Positions 50,582 through 62,449 of a stretch of 64,000 bases of DNA are shown here, one piece after another. Made by a program: the position numbers and the translations under genes. How positions within the stretch are numbered: the first letter of the stretch is position 1; each line of letters starts with the position of its first letter. This DNA comes from Loxodes magnus (lineage: Eukaryota; Ciliophora; Karyorelictea; Loxodida; Loxodidae): contig CAMPDV010001599.1 in assembly GCA_946699065.1 (NCBI GenBank), forward strand, positions 1 to 64,000, written 5' to 3'. A model generated the notes under the pieces. It had not been told where the DNA came from and did not search any database. It saw only the letters and a program-made list of their open reading frames with translations.

Positions 50582-51300
50582 TCCAAACTTAAAAATGAAA
50601 TTACTCTTCTTTTCTTACTTTTCTTCTTCACTTTCAAAACTAACTACTCTTTATAATCTTATCAAAGCTTCCAAACTTAAAAATGAAATTACTCTTCTTT
50701 TCTTACTTTTCTTCTTCACTTTACTTTCAAAACTAACTACTCTTTATAATCTTATCAAAGCTTCCAAACTTAAAAATGAAATTACTCTTCTTTTCTTACT
50801 TTTCTTCTTCACTTTACTTTCAAAACTAACTACTCTTTATAATCTTATCAAAGCTTCCAAACTTAAAAATGAAATTACTCTTCTTTTCTTCTTCACTTTA
50901 CTTTCAAAACTAACTACTCTTTATAATCTTATCAAAGCTTCCAAACTTAAAACTGAAATTACTCTTCTTTTCTTCTTCACTTTACTTTCAAAACTAACTA
51001 CTCTTTATAATCTTATCAAAGCTTCCAAACTTAAAAATGAAATTACTCTTCTTTTCTTACTTTTCTTCTTCACTTTACTTTCAAAACTAACTACTCTTTA
51101 TAATCTTATCAAAGCTTCCAAACTTAAAAATGAAATTACTCTTCTTTTCTTACTTTTCTTCTTCACTTTACTTTCAAAACTAACTCTTTATAATCTTAAC
51201 AAAGCTTACAGACTTAAAAACTGAAATTACTCTTCTTTTCTTACTTTTCTTCTTCACTTTACTTTCAAAACTAACTAACTCTTTATAACTCTTATCAAAG
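50582..51300 (+). repeat. ~719-bp block, copy 2 (partner at 43,339)
   Basis: It sits in register after the variable-n units and has the same order as 43,339-44,057 at +7243. Two 84-bp monomers interrupt the canonical run. Confidence 0.86.
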
Positions 51301-51302
51301 AT

Positions 51303-51397
51303 TTCAGACTTAAAAACTGAAATTACTCTTCTTTTCGTACTTTTCTTCTTCACTTTTAAAACTAACTACTCTTTATAACTACAATCTTATCAAAGCT
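51303..51397 (+). repeat. CpG-bearing 95-bp monomer
   Basis: TCGTAC at 51,335, the first CpG after 23.7 kb. Followed by an ACTG-headed ACTACAATC monomer and then canonical monomers, unlike the delimiter cassettes of the left half. Confidence 0.87.
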
Positions 51398-51492
51398 TAA
51401 TAACTTAAAAACTGAAATTACTCTTCTTTTCTTACTTTTCTTCTTCACTTTTAAAACTAACTACTCTTTATAACTACAATCTTATCAAAGCT

Positions 51493-52329
51493 TCCAAACT
51501 TAAAAATGAAATTACTCTTCTTTTCTTACTTTTCTTCTTCACTTTACTTTCAAAACTAACTACTCTTTATAATCTTATCAAAGCTTCCAAACTTAAAAAT
51601 GAAATTACTCTTCTTTTCTTACTTTTCTTCTTCACTTTACTTTCAAAACTAACTACTCTTTATAATCTTATCAAAGCTTCCAAACTTAAAAATGAAATTA
51701 CTCTTCTTTTCTTACTTTTCTTCTTCACTTTACTTTCAAAACTAACTACTCTTTATAATCTTATCAAAGCTTCCAAACTTAAAAATGAAATTACTCTTCT
51801 TTTCTTACTTTTCTTCTTCACTTTACTTTCAAAACTAACTACTCTTTATAATCTTATCAAAGCTTCCAAACTTAAAAATGAAATTACTCTTCTTTTCTTA
51901 CTTTTCTTCTTCACTTTACTTTCAAAACTAACTACTCTTTATAATCTTATCAAAGCTTCCAAACTTAAAAATGAAATTACTCTTCTTTTCTTACTTTTCT
52001 TCTTCACTTTACTTTCAAAACTAACTACTCTTTATAATCTTATCAAAGCTTCCAAACTTAAAAATGAAATTACTCTTCTTTTCTTACTTTTCTTCTTCAC
52101 TTTACTTTCAAAACTAACTACTCTTTATAATCTTATCAAAGCTTCCAAACTTAAAAATGAAATTACTCTTCTTTTCTTACTTTTCTTCTTCACTTTACTT
52201 TCAAAACTAACTACTCTTTATAATCTTATCAAAGCTTCCAAACTTAAAAATGAAATTACTCTTCTTTTCTTACTTTTCTTCTTCACTTTACTTTCAAAAC
52301 TAACTACTCTTTATAATCTTATCAAAGCT
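51493..52329 (+). repeat. Nine consecutive 93-bp canonical monomers
   Basis: ATG landmarks fall at 51,506, 51,599 and so on to 52,343 with exact 93-bp spacing, and the monomers read alike base for base by eye. This is the longest uninterrupted canonical run I found. Confidence 0.88.
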
Positions 52330-52884
52330 TCCAAACTTAAAAATGAAATTACTCTTCTTTTCTTACTTTTCTTCTTCACTTTCAAAACTAACTACTCTTT
52401 ATAACTACAATCTTATCAAAACTTAATAACTTAAAAACTTAAATTACTCTTCTTTTCTTACTTTTCTTCTTCACTTTTAAAACTAACTACTCTTTATAAC
52501 TACAATCTTATCAAAGCTTAATAACTTAAAAACTTAAATTACTCTTCTTTTCTTACTTTTCTTCTTCACTTTACTTTCAAAACTAACTACTCTTTATAAT
52601 CTTATCAAAGCTTCCAAACTTAAAAATGAAATTACTCTTCTTTTCTTACTTTTCTTCTTCACTTTACTTTCAAAACTAACTACTCTTTATAATCTTATCA
52701 AAGCTTCCAAACTTAAAAATGAAATTACTCTTCTTTTCTTACTTTTCTTCTTCACTTTTAAAACTAACTACTCTTTATAACTACAATCTTATCAAAGCTT
52801 AATAACTTAAAAACTGAAATTACTCTTCTTTTCTTCTTCACTTTACTTTCAAAACTAACTACTCTTTATAATCTTATCAAAGCT

Positions 52885-53616
52885 TCCAAACTTAAAAATG
52901 AAATTACTCTTCTTTTCTTACTTTTCTTCTTCACTTTCAAAACTAACTACTCTTTATAATCTTATCAAAGCTTCCAAACTTAAAAATGAAATTACTCTTC
53001 TTTTCTTACTTTTCTTCTTCACTTTACTTTCAAAACTAACTACTCTTTATAATCTTATCAAAGCTTCCAAACTTAAAAATGAAATTACTCTTCTTTTCTT
53101 ACTTTTCTTCTTCACTTTACTTTCAAAACTAACTACTCTTTATAATCTTATCAAAGCTTCCAAACTTAAAAATGTAATTACTCTTCTTTTCTTACTTTTC
53201 TTCTTCACTTTACTTTCAAAACTAACTACTCTTTATAATCTTATCAAAGCTTCCAAACTTAAAAATGAAATTACTCTTCTTTTCTTACTTTTCTTCTTCA
53301 CTTTACTTTCAAAACTAACTACTCTTTATAATCTTATCAAAGCTTCCAAACTTAAAAATGAAATTACTCTTCTTTTCTTACTTTTCTTCTTCACTTTACT
53401 TTCAAAACTAACTACTCTTTATAATCTTATCAAAGCTTCCAAACTTAAAAATGAAATTACTCTTCTTTTCTTACTTTTCTTCTTCACTTTTAAAACTAAC
53501 TACTCTTTATAACTACAATCTTATCAAAGCTTAATAACTTAAAAACTGAAATTACTCTTCTTTTCTTCTTCACTTTACTTTCAAAACTAACTACTCTTTA
53601 TAATCTTATCAAAGCT
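52885..53616 (+). repeat. Variable-n unit, n=5 (732 bp), AATGTAATT marker
   Basis: Standard 732-bp composition. One head reads AATGTAATT (53,174) instead of AATGAAATT. The only other instance is at 58,046, +4872, where the surrounding unit also matches. Confidence 0.89.
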
Positions 53617-54348
53617 TCCAAACTTAAAAATGAAATTACTCTTCTTTTCTTACTTTTCTTCTTCACTTTCAAAACTAACTACTCTTTATAATCTTATCAA
53701 AGCTTCCAAACTTAAAAATGAAATTACTCTTCTTTTCTTACTTTTCTTCTTCACTTTACTTTCAAAACTAACTACTCTTTATAATCTTATCAAAGCTTCC
53801 AAACTTAAAAATGAAATTACTCTTCTTTTCTTACTTTTCTTCTTCACTTTACTTTCAAAACTAACTACTCTTTATAATCTTATCAAAGCTTCCAAACTTA
53901 AAAATGAAATTACTCTTCTTTTCTTACTTTTCTTCTTCACTTTACTTTCAAAACTAACTACTCTTTATAATCTTATCAAAGCTTCCAAACTTAAAAATGA
54001 AATTACTCTTCTTTTCTTACTTTTCTTCTTCACTTTACTTTCAAAACTAACTACTCTTTATAATCTTATCAAAGCTTCCAAACTTAAAAATGAAATTACT
54101 CTTCTTTTTTTACTTTTCTTCTTCACTTTACTTTCAAAACTAACTACTCTTTATAATCTTATCAAAGCTTCCAAACTTAAAAATGAAATTACTCTTCTTT
54201 TCTTACTTTTCTTCTTCACTTTTAAAACTAACTACTCTTTATAACTACAATCTTATCAAAGCTTAATAACTTAAAAACTGAAATTACTCTTCTTTTCTTC
54301 TTCACTTTACTTTCAAAACTAACTACTCTTTATAATCTTATCAAAGCT
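53617..54348 (+). repeat. Variable-n unit, n=5 (732 bp)
   Basis: Directly follows the preceding unit. It has the T7 monomer in the position seen at 49,850-50,581. Confidence 0.89.
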
Positions 54349-54801
54349 TCCAAACTTAAAAATGAAATTACTCTTCTTTTCTTACTTTTCTTCTTCACTT
54401 TCAAAACTAACTACTCTTTATAATCTTATCAAAGCTTCCAAACTTAAAAATGAAATTACTCTTCTTTTCTTACTTTTCTTCTTCACTTTACTTTCAAAAC
54501 TAACTACTCTTTATAATCTTATCAAAGCTTCCAAACTTAAAAATGAAATTACTCTTCTTTTCTTACTTTTCTTCTTCACTTTACTTTCAAAACTAACTAC
54601 TCTTTATAATCTTATCAAAGCTTCCAAACTTAAAAATGAAATTACTCTTCTTTTCTTACTTTTCTTCTTCACTTTTAAAACTAACTACTCTTTATAACTA
54701 CAATCTTATCAAAGCTTAATAACTTAAAAACTGAAATTACTCTTCTTTTCTTCTTCACTTTACTTTCAAAACTAACTACTCTTTATAATCTTATCAAAGC
54801 T
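54349..54801 (+). repeat. Variable-n unit, n=2 (453 bp)
   Basis: Second short unit. It contains the same five monomers as 49,397-49,849. Confidence 0.89.
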
Positions 54802-55078
54802 TCCAAACTTAAAAATGAAATTACTCTTCTTTTCTTACTTTTCTTCTTCACTTTCAAAACTAACTACTCTTTATAATCTTATCAAAGCTTCCAAACTTAA
54901 AAATGAAATTACTCTTCTTTTCTTACTTTTCTTCTTCACTTTACTTTCAAAACTAACTACTCTTTATAATCTTATCAAAGCTTCCAAACTTAAAAACTGA
55001 AATTACTCTTCTTTTCTTACTTTTCTTCTTCACTTTACTTTCAAAACTAACTAACTCTTTATAACTCTTATCAAAGAT
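54802..55078 (+). repeat. Truncated variable-n unit
   Basis: 88-bp monomer and one canonical monomer, then an AAAAACTG head and the AACTAACTAACTC monomer that precedes the next CpG monomer. The 94- and 85-bp monomers are missing. Confidence 0.8.
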
Positions 55079-56551
55079 TTCAGACTTAAAAACTGAAATT
55101 ACTCTTCTTTTCGTACTTTTCTTCTTCACTTTTAAAACTAACTACTCTTTATAACTACAATCTTATCAAAGCTTAATAACTTAAAAACTGAAATTACTCT
55201 TCTTTTCTTACTTTTCTTCTTCACTTTTAAAACTAACTACTCTTTATAACTACAATCTTATCAAAGCTTCCAAACTTAAAAATGAAATTACTCTTCTTTT
55301 CTTACTTTTCTTCTTCACTTTACTTTCAAAACTAACTACTCTTTATAATCTTATCAAAGCTTCCAAACTTAAAAATGAAATTACTCTTCTTTTCTTACTT
55401 TTCTTCTTCACTTTACTTTCAAAACTAACTACTCTTTATAATCTTATCAAAGCTTCCAAACTTAAAAATGAAATTACTCTTCTTTTCTTACTTTTCTTCT
55501 TCACTTTACTTTCAAAACTAACTACTCTTTATAATCTTATCAAAGCTTCCAAACTTAAAAATGAAATTACTCTTCTTTTCTTACTTTTCTTCTTCACTTT
55601 ACTTTCAAAACTAACTACTCTTTATAATCTTATCAAAGCTTCCAAACTTAAAAATGAAATTACTCTTCTTTTCTTACTTTTCTTCTTCACTTTCAAAACT
55701 AACTACTCTTTATAATCTTATCAAAGCTTCCAAACTTAAAAATGAAATTACTCTTCTTTTCTTACTTTTCTTCTTCACTTTTAAAACTAACTACTCTTTA
55801 TAACTACAATCTTATCAAAACTTAATAACTTAAAAACTTAAATTACTCTTCTTTTCTTACTTTTCTTCTTCACTTTTAAAACTAACTACTCTTTATAACT
55901 ACAATCTTATCAAAGCTTCCAAACTTAAAAATGAAATTACTCTTCTTTTCTTACTTTTCTTCTTCACTTTACTTTCAAAACTAACTACTCTTTATAATCT
56001 TATCAAAGCTTCCAAACTTAAAAATGAAATTACTCTTCTTTTCTTACTTTTCTTCTTCACTTTACTTTCAAAACTAACTACTCTTTATAATCTTATCAAA
56101 GCTTCCAAACTTAAAAATGAAATTACTCTTCTTTTCTTACTTTTCTTCTTCACTTTTAAAACTAACTACTCTTTATAACTACAATCTTATCAAAGCTTAA
56201 TAACTTAAAAACTGAAATTACTCTTCTTTTCTTCTTCACTTTACTTTCAAAACTAACTACTCTTTATAATCTTATCAAAGCTTCCAAACTTAAAAATGAA
56301 ATTACTCTTCTTTTCTTACTTTTCTTCTTCACTTTCAAAACTAACTACTCTTTATAATCTTATCAAAGCTTCCAAACTTAAAAATGAAATTACTCTTCTT
56401 TTCTTACTTTTCTTCTTCACTTTACTTTCAAAACTAACTACTCTTTATAATCTTATCAAAGCTTCCAAACTTAAAAATGAAATTACTCTTCTTTTCTTAC
56501 TTTTCTTCTTCACTTTCAAAACTAACTACTCTTTATAATCTTATCAAAGCT
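55079..56551 (+). repeat. 1473-bp unit, copy 1
   Basis: It starts with a CpG monomer (TCGTAC 55,111), then an ACTACAATC monomer, about five canonical monomers, the rare CAAAACTTAAT junction (55,816), more monomers and a variable-n start at 56,283. The same landmarks recur at +1473 (CAAAACTTAAT 57,289). A related block begins at 51,303 but has about four more canonical monomers. Confidence 0.85.
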
Positions 56552-58025
56552 TCCAAACTTAAAAACTGAAATTACTCTTCTTTTCGTACTTTTCTTCTTC
56601 ACTTTTAAAACTAACTACTCTTTATAACTACAATCTTATCAAAGCTTAATAACTTAAAAACTGAAATTACTCTTCTTTTCTTACTTTTCTTCTTCACTTT
56701 TAAAACTAACTACTCTTTATAACTACAATCTTATCAAAGCTTCCAAACTTAAAAATGAAATTACTCTTCTTTTCTTACTTTTCTTCTTCACTTTACTTTC
56801 AAAACTAACTACTCTTTATAATCTTATCAAAGCTTCCAAACTTAAAAATGAAATTACTCTTCTTTTCTTACTTTTCTTCTTCACTTTACTTTCAAAACTA
56901 ACTACTCTTTATAATCTTATCAAAGCTTCCAAACTTAAAAATGAAATTACTCTTCTTTTCTTACTTTTCTTCTTCACTTTACTTTCAAAACTAACTACTC
57001 TTTATAATCTTATCAAAGCTTCCAAACTTAAAAATGAAATTACTCTTCTTTTCTTACTTTTCTTCTTCACTTTACTTTCAAAACTAACTACTCTTTATAA
57101 TCTTATCAAAGCTTCCAAACTTAAAAATGAAATTACTCTTCTTTTCTTACTTTTCTTCTTCACTTTCAAAACTAACTACTCTTTATAATCTTATCAAAGC
57201 TTCCAAACTTAAAAATGAAATTACTCTTCTTTTCTTACTTTTCTTCTTCACTTTTAAAACTAACTACTCTTTATAACTACAATCTTATCAAAACTTAATA
57301 ACTTAAAAACTTAAATTACTCTTCTTTTCTTACTTTTCTTCTTCACTTTTAAAACTAACTACTCTTTATAACTACAATCTTATCAAAGCTTAATAACTTA
57401 AAAACTTAAATTACTCTTCTTTTCTTACTTTTCTTCTTCACTTTACTTTCAAAACTAACTACTCTTTATAATCTTATCAAAGCTTCCAAACTTAAAAATG
57501 AAATTACTCTTCTTTTCTTACTTTTCTTCTTCACTTTACTTTCAAAACTAACTACTCTTTATAATCTTATCAAAGCTTCCAAACTTAAAAATGAAATTAC
57601 TCTTCTTTTCTTACTTTTCTTCTTCACTTTTAAAACTAACTACTCTTTATAACTACAATCTTATCAAAGCTTAATAACTTAAAAACTGAAATTACTCTTC
57701 TTTTCTTCTTCACTTTACTTTCAAAACTAACTACTCTTTATAATCTTATCAAAGCTTCCAAACTTAAAAATGAAATTACTCTTCTTTTCTTACTTTTCTT
57801 CTTCACTTTCAAAACTAACTACTCTTTATAATCTTATCAAAGCTTCCAAACTTAAAAATGAAATTACTCTTCTTTTCTTACTTTTCTTCTTCACTTTACT
57901 TTCAAAACTAACTACTCTTTATAATCTTATCAAAGCTTCCAAACTTAAAAATGAAATTACTCTTCTTTTCTTACTTTTCTTCTTCACTTTACTTTCAAAA
58001 CTAACTACTCTTTATAATCTTATCA
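56552..58025 (+). repeat. 1473-bp unit, copy 2
   Basis: It opens with a chimeric CpG monomer whose head is TCCAAACTT rather than TTCAGACTT (TCGTAC 56,584). Compared with the neighbourhood of 55,079, the monomer that normally precedes the CpG monomer is missing, paralleling the chimera at 4569. Confidence 0.84.
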
Positions 58026-58500
58026 AAGCTTCCAAACTTAAAAATGTAATTACTCTTCTTTTCTTACTTTTCTTCTTCACTTTACTTTCAAAACTAACTA
58101 CTCTTTATAATCTTATCAAAGCTTCCAAACTTAAAAATGAAATTACTCTTCTTTTCTTACTTTTCTTCTTCACTTTACTTTCAAAACTAACTACTCTTTA
58201 TAATCTTATCAAAGCTTCCAAACTTAAAAATGAAATTACTCTTCTTTTCTTACTTTTCTTATTCACTTTATTTTCAAAACTAACTACTCTTTATAATCTT
58301 ATCAAAGCTTCCAAACTTAAAAATGAAATTACTCTTCTTTTCTTACTTTTCTTCTTCACTTTACTTTCAAAACTAACTACTCTTTATAATCTTATCAAAG
58401 CTTCCAAACTTAAAAATGAAATTACTCTTCTTTTCTTACTTTTCTTCTTCACTTTACTTTCAAAACTAACTCTTTATAATCTTATCAAAGCTTACAGACT
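57757..58500 (+). repeat. Variable-n unit with AATGTAATT marker, altered end
   Basis: The first part matches 52,885-53,616 at +4872, including the AATGTAATT head. One monomer then shows CTTATTCAC/TTTATTTTC, and the unit ends in a 90-bp ACAGACTT monomer instead of the 94/85-bp pair, marking the right edge of the homogenised domain. Confidence 0.83.
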
Positions 58501-58950
58501 TAAAAACTTAAATTACTCTTCTTTTCTTACTTTTCTTCTTCACTTTTAAAACTAACTACTCATTATAACTCTTATCAAAGCTTAATAACTTAAAAACTGA
58601 AATTACTCTTCTTTTTTTACTTTTCTTCTTCACTTTACTTTCAAAACTAACTCTTTATAACTACAATCTTATCAAAGCTTAATAACTTAAAAACTGAAAT
58701 TACTCTTCTTTTCTTACTTTTCTTCTTCACTTTTAAAACTAACTACTCATTATAACTCTTATCAAAGCTTAATAACTTAAAAATGAAATTACTCTTCTTT
58801 TCTTACTTTTCTTCTTCACTTTACTTTCAAAACTAACTACTCTTTATAATCTTATCAAAGCTTCCAAACTTAAAAATGAAATTACTCTTCTTTTCTTACT
58901 TTTCTTCTTCACTTTACTTTCAAAACTAACTACTCTTTATAATCTTATCA

Positions 58951-59478
58951 AAGCTTACAGACTTAAAAACTTAAATTACTCTTCTTTTCTTACTTTTCTT
59001 ATTCACTTTATTTTCAAAACTAACTCTTTATAACTACAATCTTATCAAAGCTTAATAACTTAAAAACTGAAATTACTCTTCTTTTCTTACTTTTCTTCTT
59101 ACTTTTAAAACTAACTACTCATTATAACTCTTATCAAAGCTTAATAACTTAAAAACTGAAATTACTCTTCTTTTCTTACTTTTCTTCTTCACTTTATTTT
59201 CAAAACTAACTCTTTATAATCTTATCAAAGCTTCCAAACTTAAAAATGAAATTACTCTTCTTTTCTTACTTTTCTTCTTCACTTTACTTTCAAAACTAAC
59301 TAACTCTTTATAACTCTTATCAAAGATTTCAGACTTAAAAACTGAAATTACTCTTCTTTTCGTACTTTTCTTCTTCACTTTTAAAACTAACTACTCTTTA
59401 TAACTACAATCTTATCAAAGCTTAATAACTTAAAAACTTAAATTACTCTTCTTTTCTTACTTTTCTTCTTCACTTTCA
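58951..59478 (+). repeat. ~0.53-kb block, copy 1 (partner at 61,652)
   Basis: It contains the rare CTTCTTACTTTTAAAAC monomer (near 59,093), which recurs at +2701, and a CpG monomer at 59,360 that recurs at 62,061. One base difference was noticed: TTTATTTTC here, TTTACTTTC there. Confidence 0.82.
59328..59422 (+). repeat. CpG-bearing 95-bp monomer
   Basis: TCGTAC at 59,360, after an AACTAACTAACTC monomer and the GATTTCAG junction. Confidence 0.86.
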
Positions 59479-59934
59479 AAACTAACTACTCTTTATAATC
59501 TTATCAAAGCTTCCAAACTTAAAAATGAAATTACTCTTCTTTTCTTACTTTTCTTCTTCACTTTACTTTCAAAACTAACTACTCTTTATAATCTTATCAA
59601 AGCTTCCAAACTTAAAAATGAAATTACTCTTCTTTTCTTACTTTTCTTCTTCACTTTACTTTCAAAACTAACTACTCTTTATAACTACAATCTTATCAAA
59701 GATTTCAGACTTAAAAACTTAAATTACTCTTCTTTTCTTACTTTTCTTATTCACTTTATTTTCAAAACTAACTACTCTTTATAATCTTATCAAAGCTTCC
59801 AAACTTAAAAATGAAATTACTCTTCTTTTCTTACTTTTCTTCTTCACTTTACTTTCAAAACTAACTCTTTATAATCTTATCAAAGCTTACAGACTTAAAA
59901 ATGAAATTACTCTTCTTTTCTTACTTTTCTTATT

Positions 59935-60938
59935 CATTTTACTTCAAAACTAACTACTCTTTATAATCTTATCAAAGCTTCCAAACTTAAAAATGAAATT
60001 ACTCTTCTTTTTTTACTTTTCTTCTTCACTTTACTTTCAAAACTAACTCTTTATAATCTTATCAAAGCTTACAGACTTAAAAATGAAATTACTCTTCTTT
60101 TCTTACTTTTCTTCTTCACTTTACTTTCAAAACTAACTACTCTTTATAATCTTATCAAAGCTTCCAAACTTAAAAATGAAATTACTCTTCTTTTTTTACT
60201 TTTCTTCTTCACTTTACTTTCAAAACTAACTCTTTATAACTACAATCTTATCAAAGCTTAATAACTTAAAAACTGAAATTACTCTTCTTTTCTTACTTTT
60301 CTTCTTCACTTTTAAAACTAACTACTCATTATAACTCTTATCAAAGCTTAATAACTTAAAAATGAAATTACTCTTCTTTTCTTACTTTTCTTCTTCACTT
60401 TACTTTCAAAACTAACTACTCTTTATAATCTTATCAAAGCTTCCAAACTTAAAAATGAAATTACTCTTCTTTTCTTACTTTTCTTCTTCACTTTACTTTC
60501 AAAACTAACTACTCTTTATAATCTTATCAAAGCTTCCAAACTTAAAAATGAAATTACTCTTCTTTTTTTACTTTTCTTATTCACTTTATTTTCAAAACTA
60601 ACTCTTTATAACTACAATCTTATCAAAGCTTAATAACTTAAAAACTGAAATTACTCTTCTTTTCTTACTTTTCTTCTTCACTTTTAAAACTAACTACTCA
60701 TTATAACTCTTATCAAAGCTTAATAACTTAAAAACTGAAATTACTCTTCTTTTCTTACTTTTCTTCTTCACTTTATTTTCAAAACTAACTCTTTATAATC
60801 TTAACAAAGCTTACAGACTTAAAAACTGAAATTACTCTTCTTTTCTTACTTTTCTTCTTCACTTTACTTTCAAAACTAACTACTCTTTATAACTCTTATC
60901 AAAGATTTCAGACTTATAAACTGAAATTACTCTTCTTT
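59935..60938 (+). repeat. ~1.0-kb block, copy 1 (partner at 62,450)
   Basis: Starts at CATTTTACTTCAAAAC and ends before TCGTAC at 60,939. The partner runs 62,450 to 63,455. Two T7 monomers, two ACTACAATC monomers and the CATTATAAC types keep the same order. Confidence 0.82.
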
Positions 60939-61003
60939 TCGTACTTTTCTTCTTCACTTTATTTTCAAAACTAACTCTTTATAACTACAATCTTATCAAA
61001 GCT
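60907..61003 (+). repeat. CpG-bearing monomer, 97-bp form
   Basis: The head has a private change (GACTTATAAACTG), and the middle reads CACTTTATTTTCAAAACTAACTC where other CpG monomers have CACTTTTAAAAC, so the right half comes from a different type. Confidence 0.84.
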
Positions 61004-61282
61004 TAATAACTTAAAAACTGAAATTACTCTTCTTTTCTTACTTTTCTTCTTCACTTTTAAAACTAACTACTCATTATAACTCTTATCAAAGCTTAATAAC
61101 TTAAAAACTGAAATTACTCTTCTTTTCTTACTTTTCTTCTTCACTTTATTTTCAAAACTAACTACTCTTTATAATCTTATCAAAGCTTCCAAACTTAAAA
61201 ATGAAATTACTCTTCTTTTCTTACTTTTCTTCTTCACTTTACTTTCAAAACTAACTAACTCTTTATAACTCTTATCAAAGAT

Positions 61283-61566
61283 TTCAGACTTAAAAACTGA
61301 AATTACTCTTCTTTTCGTACTTTTCTTCTTCACTTTTAAAACTAACTACTCTTTATAACTACAATCTTATCAAAGCTTAATAACTTAAAAACTTAAATTA
61401 CTCTTCTTTTCTTACTTTTCTTCTTCACTTTTAAAACTGACTACTCTTTATAACTACAATCTTATCAAAGATTTCAGACTTAAAAACTTAAATTACTCTT
61501 CTTTTCTTACTTTTCTTATTCACTTTATTTTCAAAACTAACTACTCTTTATAATCTTATCAAAGCT
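61283..61566 (+). repeat. 284-bp delimiter cassette with CpG, right-end copy 1
   Basis: Same cassette as at 16,255, with TCGTAC at 61,315. A private A-to-G change (AAAACTGACTAC) lies near 61,438. Confidence 0.86.
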
Positions 61567-61651
61567 TCCAAACTTAAAAATGAAATTACTCTTCTTTTCT
61601 TACTTTTCTTATTCACTTTATTTTCAAAACTAACTCTTTATAATCTTATCA

Positions 61652-62179
61652 AAGCTTACAGACTTAAAAACTTAAATTACTCTTCTTTTCTTACTTTTCT
61701 TATTCACTTTATTTTCAAAACTAACTCTTTATAACTACAATCTTATCAAAGCTTAATAACTTAAAAACTGAAATTACTCTTCTTTTCTTACTTTTCTTCT
61801 TACTTTTAAAACTAACTACTCATTATAACTCTTATCAAAGCTTAATAACTTAAAAACTGAAATTACTCTTCTTTTCTTACTTTTCTTCTTCACTTTACTT
61901 TCAAAACTAACTCTTTATAATCTTATCAAAGCTTCCAAACTTAAAAATGAAATTACTCTTCTTTTCTTACTTTTCTTCTTCACTTTACTTTCAAAACTAA
62001 CTAACTCTTTATAACTCTTATCAAAGATTTCAGACTTAAAAACTGAAATTACTCTTCTTTTCGTACTTTTCTTCTTCACTTTTAAAACTAACTACTCTTT
62101 ATAACTACAATCTTATCAAAGCTTAATAACTTAAAAACTTAAATTACTCTTCTTTTCTTACTTTTCTTCTTCACTTTTA
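61652..62179 (+). repeat. ~0.53-kb block, copy 2
   Basis: Partner of 58,951-59,478 at +2701. It ends where TTTTAAAAC replaces TTTCAAAAC. Confidence 0.82.
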
Positions 62180-62312
62180 AAACTAACTACTCTTTATAAC
62201 TACAATCTTATCAAAGATTTCAGACTTAAAAACTTAAATTACTCTTCTTTTCTTACTTTTCTTCTTCACTTTACTTTCAAAACTAACTACTCTTTATAAT
62301 CTTATCAAAGCT
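62029..62312 (+). repeat. 284-bp delimiter cassette with CpG, right-end copy 2 (recombinant)
   Basis: First two monomers as in other cassettes. The third has CTTCTTCAC/TTTACTTTC instead of CTTATTCAC/TTTATTTTC, i.e. a canonical right half. Confidence 0.84.
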
Positions 62313-62449
62313 TCCAAACTTAAAAATGAAATTACTCTTCTTTTCTTACTTTTCTTATTCACTTTATTTTCAAAACTAACTCTTTATAATCTTATCAAAG
62401 CTTACAGACTTAAAAATGAAATTACTCTTCTTTTCTTACTTTTCTTATT

